Shown: piece after piece, positions 1-4,552 of the stretch
Layout: every line of letters begins with the position of its first letter
Position numbering within the stretch: the first letter of the stretch is position 1
NCBI GenBank assembly: GCA_046590575.1
Contig: JBKJUS010000033.1
Span: 1 to 7,436, forward strand
Source of the DNA: DATLNF01 sp046590575
GTDB lineage: Bacteria > Actinomycetota > Actinomycetes > BP-191
Length of the DNA: 7,436 bases
Direction of reading: 5' to 3'
The notes under the pieces: generated by a model
Told to the model about the DNA's origin: nothing
Seen by the model: the letters and a program-made list of their open reading frames with translations, nothing else
The model's database searches: none
Translations under genes and position numbers: made by a program

Positions 1-1890
1 CTCATCAGCCCGCTCCTCGCGCTCATGCGCAACCAGGTCGTCGCCGCCGAGCGGGCCGGCATCCGCGCGGTCACGGTCAACTCCACCAACATCGGCCAGT
101 GGGACGAGGTCTACGGCGCGGTCGAGCGCGGCGAGGTCGACGTGCTGCTGGTCAGCCCCGAGCGGCTGAACAACCCGGGCTTCCGCGACGCGGTGCTCCC
201 CCGGCTTGCCGCGACCGCCGGGCTGCTGGTCGTCGACGAGGCGCACTGCATCTCCGACTGGGGTCACGACTTCCGGCCCGACTACCGACGGCTGCGCCAC
301 CTGATGCGCGACCTGCCCGCCGGTACGCCGGTACTCGCCACGACCGCGACGGCCAACGCGCGAGTAGTCGACGACGTCGCCGAGCAGCTCGGCAGCGCCG
401 ACGTCGTGGTGCTGCGCGGGTCGCTCGAGCGGGACAGCCTGCGCCTCGCCGTCGTCTCGCTCCCCTCGCCCGCGCACCGCCTGGCGTGGCTCGCCGACCA
501 CCTGCCGACGCTGCCGGGCTCGGGCATCGTCTACACGCTGACGGTGGCTGCTGCGCAGGACACCGCGGCGTTCCTCCGCGAGCGAGGCCACACAGTCGCG
601 GCGTACTCGGGGCAGACCGACGACGCCGATCGGCGCAGCGCCGAGAAGCAGCTGCTGCGCAACGAGGTCAAGGCACTGGTTGCGACGTCCGCGCTCGGCA
701 TGGGGTTCGACAAGCCCGACCTCGGCTTCGTCGTACACCTGGGCGCGCCGCAGTCGCCGATCGCCTACTACCAGCAGGTGGGCCGCGCCGGCCGCGGCGT
801 CGAGCGGGCCGAGGTGCTGCTGCTGCCGGGCGCCGAAGACCAGGCGATCTGGCGCTACTTCGCGTCGCTCGCATTCCCGCCCGAGGACCAGGTGCGCCTC
901 GCTTTGGGCGTGCTCGCCGACGCAGGCCGCGCGATGTCGACCGCCGCGCTCGAGCCGCACGTCGACCTGCGGCGTACCCGGCTCGAGATGATGCTCAAGG
1001 TGCTCGACGTCGACGGTGCAGTACGCCGGGTCAGCGGCGGCTGGGTGGCTACGGGGGTGGACTGGGCGTACGACGCCGACCGCTACGCGAAGGTCGCAGA
1101 GACGCGCGGCAGCGAGCAGCGGGCGATGCTTGAGTACCTGCGCACCGAGGGCTGTCGGATGCAGTTCCTGCGCGAGCAGCTCGACGACCCCGGCGCCGCG
1201 CCCTGCGGGCGGTGCGACAACTGCCGCGGCGAGCCGTGGCCGACCGCGGTGTCGGAGGTGTCGCTGCGCGCGGCGCAGGACGCGCTCGGCCGGCCGGGCG
1301 TGGAGATCGCACCGCGCGCGATGTGGCCCAGCGGCCTCGACGCCGTCGGCATCTCGCGCAAGGGTCGGATCGACGCGTCGCTCGCGGCGGAACCCGGTCG
1401 GGCGATTGCCCGGCTGACCGACCTCGGCATCGCCGACCGGCTGCGCGGTCTGCTGGCAACCGAGGCCCCTGACGCCGTCATACCGGACGACGTGGTCCGC
1501 GCAGCGATCGCCGTACTCGCGGCGTGGGACTGGGAGCAGCGTCCCGCTGGCGTCGTCGCGATGCCGTCGCAGCGGCGGCCGACCCTGGTGTCGTCGTTGG
1601 CGTCGCAGCTGGCCGAGGTCGGCCGACTCCCGCTGCTCGGCACGCTCGACCTGACCCGCGACCCCTCGGGCGGGCGAAACTCCAACAGCGCGCAGCGGGT
1701 GCGGGCGGTGCACGGCGCGTTCGCGGTGGGAGCCGCCCTGCGCGACGCGTTGGTCGCGCTCGACGGAGCGCCGGTGCTCCTCGTGGATGACCTCGTCGAC
1801 AGCGGGTGGACGATGACCGAGGCGGTGCTCACGCTGCGCGAGGCCGGCGCCGGCCCTGTGCTCCCCTTCGCCCTCGCCACCGCCGGCTGA
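1..1890 (+). CDS. RecQ-family ATP-dependent DNA helicase with C-terminal phosphoribosyltransferase-like domain (5' end outside window)
   Basis: A superfamily 2 DNA helicase that would unwind DNA 3'->5' in replication or recombination repair. The frame is open from base 1, where it already encodes motif Ia (LISPLLALMRNQV), so the start and Walker A motif lie upstream; the ATG at 25 is internal. Counting that Met as 1: motif II DEAHCISDWGHDFRPDYRRL (D71), motif III ATTATAN (from 105), and motifs V-VI ending QQVGRAGRG (250-258). Four zinc-binding cysteines of the RecQ-Ct region follow (C377, C394, C397, C400). From about residue 510 to 598 comes a ComF/PRTase-like segment with the PRPP-loop motif VLLVDDLVDSGWTMT (584-598). 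This helicase-PRTase fusion is, as I recall, a common actinobacterial variant distinct from E. coli RecQ, and I see no HRDC domain. It ends in TGA 51 nt before the antitoxin start. Family call is firm; the PRTase role is unknown. Confidence 0.95.
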   Translation, partial: LISPLLALMRNQVVAAERAGIRAVTVNSTNIGQWDEVYGAVERGEVDVLLVSPERLNNPGFRDAVLPRLAATAGLLVVDEAHCISDWGHDFRPDYRRLRHLMRDLPAGTPVLATTATANARVVDDVAEQLGSADVVVLRGSLERDSLRLAVVSLPSPAHRLAWLADHLPTLPGSGIVYTLTVAAAQDTAAFLRERGHTVAAYSGQTDDADRRSAEKQLLRNEVKALVATSALGMGFDKPDLGFVVHLGAPQSPIAYYQQVGRAGRGVERAEVLLLPGAEDQAIWRYFASLAFPPEDQVRLALGVLADAGRAMSTAALEPHVDLRRTRLEMMLKVLDVDGAVRRVSGGWVATGVDWAYDADRYAKVAETRGSEQRAMLEYLRTEGCRMQFLREQLDDPGAAPCGRCDNCRGEPWPTAVSEVSLRAAQDALGRPGVEIAPRAMWPSGLDAVGISRKGRIDASLAAEPGRAIARLTDLGIADRLRGLLATEAPDAVIPDDVVRAAIAVLAAWDWEQRPAGVVAMPSQRRPTLVSSLASQLAEVGRLPLLGTLDLTRDPSGGRNSNSAQRVRAVHGAFAVGAALRDALVALDGAPVLLVDDLVDSGWTMTEAVLTLREAGAGPVLPFALATAG

Positions 1891-1915
1891 GCGGATTTTC
1901 GGCTGGTGTACCATT
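1833..1915 (+). repeat. Direct repeat copy 1: recQ 3' end plus following 25 nt
   Basis: By hand alignment this stretch matches 2453-2536 at roughly 73% (about 61 of 83 positions) with a single 1-nt insertion in the second copy and a constant offset of 621 nt afterwards. It holds the last 18 recQ codons (ending PFALATAG), the stop, and the first bases of the intergenic region. The two copies bracket the TA module. Confidence 0.65.
1842..1855. repeat. 14-bp perfect palindrome in the recQ 3' end
   Basis: GGCCGGCGCCGGCC is a perfect palindrome inside the last codons of recQ. The second copy of the recQ tail carries the aligned sequence GGCCCGCGCCGGGCC (2463-2477), which is still hairpin-forming. 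It may simply reflect Ala/Gly codons in a GC-rich gene. Confidence 0.5.
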
Positions 1916-1926
1916 TCTTGTACCAG
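1903..1926. promoter_or_regulatory. Candidate YefM operator (two TGTACC boxes, imperfect dyad)
   Basis: Just upstream of the antitoxin, TGTACCA occurs twice (1907-1913 and 1919-1925), 12 bp apart, inside an imperfect inverted repeat with perfect 5-bp outer arms CTGGT (1903-1907) and ACCAG (1922-1926). YefM-family antitoxins are known to bind palindromes with a TGTACA core in their own promoter; the E. coli sites are, as I recall, also spaced 12 bp. TACCAT (1909-1914) fits a -10 element (TAnnnT), but I see no convincing -35. Autorepression by YefM/YoeB is inferred. Confidence 0.6.
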
Positions 1927-1941
1927 ACCTGGGAGGACCGA

Positions 1942-2187
1942 GTGGCCGTCACGGCGAGCGAAGCGCGCAAGAACCTGTTCGGCCTCATCGACGAGGTCAA
2001 CGCCGACCGCACGCACGTCGAGATCACGTCCAAGCGCGGCAACGCCGTGCTCATGTCGCGGGACGAGTACGACGCGTTGGCCGAGACCGCTCATCTGCTG
2101 CGCGCCCCTACCAACGCGCGCCGGCTGCTGCAGAGCCTTGATCAGGCGATGAGCGGGGCGCGGAAGGCGCACGAGCTGTCGCGGTGA
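1942..2187 (+). CDS. yefM: Type II antitoxin, Phd/YefM family
   Basis: Antitoxin that would bind and neutralise the YoeB toxin encoded next to it and repress the shared promoter. From GTG 1942 the protein has 81 aa and opens VAVTASEARKNLFGLIDEV, the usual YefM N-terminal DNA-binding fold. SKRGNAVLMSRDEYDAL and ETAHLLRAPTNARRLL follow, both family hallmarks, then a charged, probably disordered C-terminal tail that normally wraps the toxin. The GTG at 1942 is chosen because GGGAGG (1931-1936) sits 5 nt before it and family proteins begin at this point. An upstream in-frame GTG at 1906 would place coding sequence over the operator and lacks an RBS. The TGA stop overlaps the toxin start (GTGA, 2184-2187), indicating translational coupling. 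Confidence 0.93.
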   Translation: MAVTASEARKNLFGLIDEVNADRTHVEITSKRGNAVLMSRDEYDALAETAHLLRAPTNARRLLQSLDQAMSGARKAHELSR

Positions 2188-2438
2188 GACTCGTGTTCAC
2201 TCCCCACGGCTGGGAGGACTACGCACACGGGGTCTCGACCGACCGAAAGGTCGTCGTCCGAATCAACCGACTGATCGATGACGTCCTGCGCGACCCGTTC
2301 AGCGGGATCGGCAAGCCGGAGCCGCTGAAGCACGCGCTCGCTGGTGCCTGGTCGCGACGCATCACGGACGAGCACCGGCTGGTCTACCTCGTCGACGGAG
2401 AAGACGTCGTGATCCTGCAATCGCGCTACCACTATTGA
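2184..2438 (+). CDS. yoeB: Type II toxin, YoeB family ribosome-dependent mRNA interferase
   Basis: Toxin that in E. coli binds the ribosomal A site and cleaves mRNA there. The product has 84 aa, the same length as E. coli YoeB, and aligns end to end without gaps. Recognisable blocks are KPEPLKH (44-50), WSRRITDEHRLVY (56-68) and the C-terminal SRYHY (80-84). The catalytic residues E46, R65, H83 and Y84 are all present at the E. coli positions, so the toxin looks active. Translation starts at GTG 2184, inside the antitoxin stop. A GC-rich hairpin follows about 25 nt after the stop. Only the antitoxin/toxin pair is present; no third gene belongs to the operon. Confidence 0.95.
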   Translation: MRLVFTPHGWEDYAHGVSTDRKVVVRINRLIDDVLRDPFSGIGKPEPLKHALAGAWSRRITDEHRLVYLVDGEDVVILQSRYHY

Positions 2439-2452
2439 TTCTTGGCGCGCGC

Positions 2453-2536
2453 GCTGCGCGAAGGCCCGCGCCGGGCCGGGCGTGGCCTTCGCACTCGCGA
2501 CGGCCGGGTCTGCGGACTACCGGTTGATCACCCATT
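2453..2536 (+). repeat. Direct repeat copy 2: decayed duplicate of the recQ 3' end
   Basis: The stretch aligns with 1833-1915: GCTGCGCGA-GGCC at the left end (one extra A at 2461 or 2462), then TTCG-C-CTCGC and GCGGA blocks. In the recQ frame it still reads FALATAG, but the stop has changed (GGC TGA against GGG TCT), so it is non-functional. It begins 15 nt after the toxin stop, and its right part runs into the 3' end of the convergent orphan gene (stop at 2517-2519). Confidence 0.6.
2463..2477. terminator. Possible bidirectional terminator hairpin between convergent genes
   Basis: GGCCCG-CGC-CGGGCC forms a perfect 6-bp GC stem with a 3-nt loop between the toxin (+, ends 2438) and the orphan gene (-, ends 2517). 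There is no U-tract on either strand, so it would be the U-less type often proposed in actinomycetes. It corresponds to the recQ palindrome in copy 1 and may not be a dedicated terminator. Confidence 0.4.
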
Positions 2537-2837
2537 CACGACCCTCGGCAACGTCGCCGGCGGCGGTCAGCGGGGTGTGCAGGGAGAAGAGGCCGCCGGG
2601 GTGGGTGTACGCCGCGAGCTCGGTGACCTGTGCGCCCATGCGAAGGTCCTTGCCATCGAGGCGCACGCGGAAGAGCAGCGACGAGCCGGCGGCGCTCATC
2701 GTGCCGGTGTGCCCCTGGCTCTCCCCTGTGGCGCAGCCGACCTCCGACTTCTGGACCGGACCGGTGCCGAGCGAGTACTGCGTGGCAGAGAACTTGCAGC
2801 CGGCCACCGTGAACGTCAGGCCGCGGGTGTGACGCAT
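2517..2837 (-). CDS. Hypothetical protein, 106 aa, unrecognised
   Basis: I do not recognise this protein. The start is ATG (2837-2835), preceded by GGAGGA (plus-strand 2841-2846) with a 4-nt spacer from GGAGG, a near-ideal ribosome binding site that makes the gene credible. The stop is TAG at 2517. The product is rich in Gly, Thr, Ser and Val, with alternating hydrophobic/polar stretches such as LTFTVAGCKF (7-16) and LLFRVRLDGKDL, suggesting a small beta-rich fold. It has two cysteines (C14, C35), no evident signal peptide and no transmembrane segment. It is convergent with the TA module and transcribed away from the hydrolase gene. It could be a small orphan or phage/island-type protein; a chance ORF is less likely given the RBS. 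Confidence 0.6.
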   Translation of the reverse strand: MRHTRGLTFTVAGCKFSATQYSLGTGPVQKSEVGCATGESQGHTGTMSAAGSSLLFRVRLDGKDLRMGAQVTELAAYTHPGGLFSLHTPLTAAGDVAEGREWVINR

Positions 2838-2840
2838 AGG

Positions 2841-2846
2841 TCCTCC
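2841..2846 (-). promoter_or_regulatory. Strong Shine-Dalgarno for the 106-aa orphan gene
   Basis: On the minus strand this reads GGAGGA, with the ATG starting at 2837. It is the strongest RBS in the window together with that of the antitoxin, and it fixes the start of the orphan gene. Confidence 0.75.
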
Positions 2847-2856
2847 CGGTGACCTG

Positions 2857-2933
2857 TGCCGGCTAGGCCCGGCATCTCGTTATGACGAGTCGCGGACCGG
2901 GTTCGAGGTTCACCACCGAGGTGTGCGCCTCGA
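2857..2933. other. Cluster of three hairpins in the orphan gene's upstream region
   Basis: Three inverted repeats lie in tandem: TGCCGG/CCGGCA (2857-2862 with 2869-2874), CTCGT/ACGAG around a TATG loop (2876-2889), and a two-part stem TCGAGG/CCTCGA enclosing CACC/GGTG (2903-2933). On the minus strand they would form a structured 5' leader of the 106-aa gene. I see no match to a riboswitch or tRNA. Short GC stems are common by chance at this base composition. Confidence 0.35.
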
Positions 2934-2969
2934 CGTCCAAGGGCCGGGGTGGTACCCAGGTCAAGAAGG

Positions 2970-3001
2970 ATTGCGCGGCCCTGCAGTATCCGCCGCGCAA
3001 T
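2970..3001. promoter_or_regulatory. 10-bp inverted repeat, operator candidate
   Basis: ATTGCGCGGC (2970-2979) and GCCGCGCAAT (2992-3001) are exact reverse complements separated by 12 nt. The repeat lies between two genes transcribed away from each other, so it is not in a terminator position. It ends 5 nt before the proposed -35 box of the rightward promoter, a typical place for a regulator site. No matching regulator gene is visible in the window. Confidence 0.5.
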
Positions 3002-3006
3002 ATGCC

Positions 3007-3037
3007 TTGATGCGCTAAGTGGCTACCGCTATACCCT
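3007..3037 (+). promoter_or_regulatory. Promoter for the upstream short ORF and lipoprotein hydrolase
   Basis: TTGATG (3007-3012) resembles a -35 box. TACCCT (3032-3037) fits the actinobacterial -10 consensus TAnnnT, 19 bp downstream. An overlapping alternative, TATACC (3030-3035), gives a 17-bp spacer. Seven bases after TACCCT is ATG 3045, the geometry expected for a leaderless transcript. This is inferred from motifs only. Confidence 0.5.
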
Positions 3038-3044
3038 CCTTCCC

Positions 3045-3164
3045 ATGTTCGGTCGGCTCAGTCTCCGCTGCTGCCGAACAGGGTGCGCCACGCCGCAGGC
3101 CACGCGATGTTGCTCCTGGTCCACCGACGGCTGCCGCGGATCGCTCGCCCGGGTCGCCCAATGA
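3045..3164 (+). CDS. Candidate leaderless cysteine-rich short upstream ORF (39 aa)
   Basis: The ATG at 3045 lies 7 nt after a TAnnnT -10 box and has no Shine-Dalgarno, as expected for leaderless translation. The 39-aa product has six cysteines (positions 9, 10, 14, 22, 23, 30), including two Cys-Cys pairs, and no recognisable domain. Its TGA stop overlaps the ATG of the lipoprotein gene in an ATGA, and that gene has no clear RBS of its own, so translational coupling is plausible. Leaderless polycysteine short ORFs are described in mycobacteria as cysteine-responsive attenuators of downstream genes; this one could act similarly. The alternative is a chance frame, since TGC and TGT codons arise easily here. 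Confidence 0.4.
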   Translation: MFGRLSLRCCRTGCATPQATRCCSWSTDGCRGSLARVAQ

Positions 3165-4066
3165 ACCGCCCGGCAACGGCGGCCCTCGCCGCGATCTTCG
3201 TGTTGGCCGGCTGCACCGACGCTCCCGACGTCCGGTCCTCCACGACTCCGTCGCCGACCCACGCGGCCACCACTTCGTCGCCCATCCAAGCCGACTACCT
3301 CGATGACCACTTCGACGTCGGCGGCGGCCGTCTGATTCACCTGAGGTGTCAAGGGACCGGCTCGCCCACCATCGTCCTCGAAGCTGGCGGAGCCTCCGGG
3401 TCAGAGGACTGGCCCGGGGCAATTACGCAGCCGTTGTCGAAGCGCACCCGGACCTGCAAGTACGACCGGGCTGGGACCGGGACAAGCCACCAGCCCCCCC
3501 AGCGACGGCGGCTCATGGTCGACGTTGCCAACGACCTCGAGGCGGTGCTCTCCGCCGCCGACATCGACGGACCGCTGCTGCTCGTGGGGGCGTCATTCGG
3601 TGGCGTCGCAGCTCTGCACTTCGCGCTGACCCACCCGAACCGCACGGCCGGGCTAGTCATCCTCGACACCGACTGGCCGACCACCGACTTCAGCCTGACT
3701 TCGGACAAGTTTCTGCCAGCTGCGCTGCTCGCAGAGATCCGCGCCCAAGACCGCTGGGACGCCGCCGACAACATCGAGCGCATCGACTACCAGGCCACCA
3801 CCGCCGAAGTGGCGGCAGCATTTCACCCACTGCCGGACATCCCGATCATCGTGCTCACGGCGCTCCGAAGTATTGACTGCTTCGAACGCTCTGCGGCCGA
3901 GTGCGCCAGCGTTCGCGCCGAGAACACCCGGCTCCAGGGGCAATGGCGAAAGCTGGGCCCCCGCGTCGTACAACGCACGGTGGACTCCACGCACGACATC
4001 ACCGAGGAGGCTCCCAACGCCGCACTCGAGCAGATCCTCGCTGCGCTGGATGAGGTGCGGTCGTGA
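3161..4066 (+). CDS. Lipoprotein alpha/beta-fold hydrolase
   Basis: A predicted membrane-anchored extracytoplasmic esterase/lipase-like hydrolase; the substrate is unknown. From ATG 3161 the protein has 301 aa. It opens with a short lipoprotein signal ending in the lipobox LAGC (C18), then a Ser/Thr/Pro-rich tether (about 19-45). The hydrolase fold follows: RLIHLRCQGTGSPTIVLEAGG (oxyanion-side loop, first 20 residues diagnostic), the CKYDRAGTG strand-turn, and the nucleophile elbow GASFGG with Ser145. PDIPIIVLTAL is a late core strand, and STHDI supplies the likely catalytic His278. The acid residue is not clear. The start is chosen because it gives a clean lipoprotein signal; a GTG at 3083 would prepend 26 residues and spoil it. 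No strong RBS is seen, but the start overlaps the stop of an upstream short ORF. The gene is convergent with the debris that follows. Confidence 0.88.
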   Translation: MNRPATAALAAIFVLAGCTDAPDVRSSTTPSPTHAATTSSPIQADYLDDHFDVGGGRLIHLRCQGTGSPTIVLEAGGASGSEDWPGAITQPLSKRTRTCKYDRAGTGTSHQPPQRRRLMVDVANDLEAVLSAADIDGPLLLVGASFGGVAALHFALTHPNRTAGLVILDTDWPTTDFSLTSDKFLPAALLAEIRAQDRWDAADNIERIDYQATTAEVAAAFHPLPDIPIIVLTALRSIDCFERSAAECASVRAENTRLQGQWRKLGPRVVQRTVDSTHDITEEAPNAALEQILAALDEVRS

Positions 4067-4076
4067 CGACGGTGGC

Positions 4077-4304
4077 ACGCCAGGCGTCCAGCAGCACTTC
4101 AGTCAGCCTCGCCATCGGGACGACGTCGAGTCGCACCAGCATGCCGGCGTACCCGTCGTAGTGGGGGGTCCTGAGGAAGACGTCGGGCTCACCCGCGACG
4201 AGGGCGTCCCTGTCCTCAATGTCGGGCACCCGCACCATCGCGACATCAGGTAGGTCGTGGATGCGCGCGAAGAGCTTTCCCGCGACGGTGCCAGCGGGTG
4301 ACCC
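4077..4304 (-). pseudogene. MmcQ/YjbR-family remnant, truncated at both ends
   Basis: The minus-strand frame reads GSPAGTVAGKLFARIHDLPD (from 4304), then DRDALVAGEPDVFLRTPHYD and GYAGMLVRLDVV, ending LTEVLLDAWR at 4077. This matches the core of MmcQ/YjbR proteins (GTPAF.V.GKLFAR, E..FF.TPHY.GY..VLVRL, LL.DAWR). About 25-30 N-terminal residues are missing, with no start codon in frame near the homology. The usual tail after DAWR (AP.RL...) is replaced by unrelated sequence that runs on to a stop at 3999, inside the hydrolase 3' end. The homology stops 10 nt from the hydrolase stop, so a deletion junction is likely there. MmcQ/YjbR proteins are small and often called DNA-binding-like. An alternative, shortened translation from ATG 4238 exists but would lack the core. 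Confidence 0.6.
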
Positions 4305-4309
4305 GCCCC

Positions 4310-4489
4310 CGTCTGTCGAAGTCTGCCCCTGGCTTTGATCACCAAGATTCGATCGCCCGCGAGAAGGAGGATGATCACCTCGAGCAGGTTGCCTGCGAGA
4401 TCCGGGCCGACCACGAGCGCGTGCGCCGTGGCATGGCGAATGGCGTCGTCCGCCATACCGTGCCTACGAGCCGAGCCGTGAATCTCCAC
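4310..4489 (-). pseudogene. Truncated small toxin-like protein gene (SARRHG...IRHA...GPDLAGNLLEV type)
   Basis: From GTG 4489 the minus strand reads VEIHGSARRHGMADDAIRHA, then HALVVGPDLAGNLLEVIILL and GDRILVIKARGRLRQ. I recall a small actinobacterial family with the pattern IH.SARRHG....DIRHA, about 12 more residues, then LGPDRAGNLLEVVVL, ending VIHAM.MR..Y..LL; it is often treated as toxin-like (DUF4258-like), though I am unsure of the formal name. Here the middle segment is missing and the ending is lost. The frame continues without family similarity to a stop at 4103, which would give 128 aa. No RBS precedes the GTG. Just past the homology, the MmcQ/YjbR remnant begins in a different frame. 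A short intact protein cannot be excluded. Confidence 0.45.
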
Positions 4490-4552
4490 ACGGTATAAGT
4501 GCAATACACAAGAACCTCGACGGCACACCGCAAGGACAAGCCCGGGCGACGA

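Noticed and set aside
1906..1941. Upstream GTG start for the antitoxin
   Set aside because: It would cover the operator boxes and has no RBS, whereas GTG 1942 has GGGAGG at proper spacing and matches the family start.
1083..2054. Long minus-strand open frame (323 codons) opposite recQ and yefM
   Set aside because: It is Ser/Arg-rich with no domain and lies opposite two firmly identified genes; it is a shadow frame of GC-rich codons.
2899..2914. tRNA-like GGGTTCGAGGTT (T-arm-like)
   Set aside because: The five bases on each side of GTTCGAG do not pair, and no acceptor or anticodon arms can be built around it.
3036..3045. SD-like GGGAAGGAGGG on the minus strand
   Set aside because: No start codon follows at a usable distance on that strand; the bases are the -10 to start interval of the rightward promoter.
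3083..3160. GTG 3083 as the start of the hydrolase
   Set aside because: It adds 26 residues before a perfect lipoprotein signal and has no RBS.
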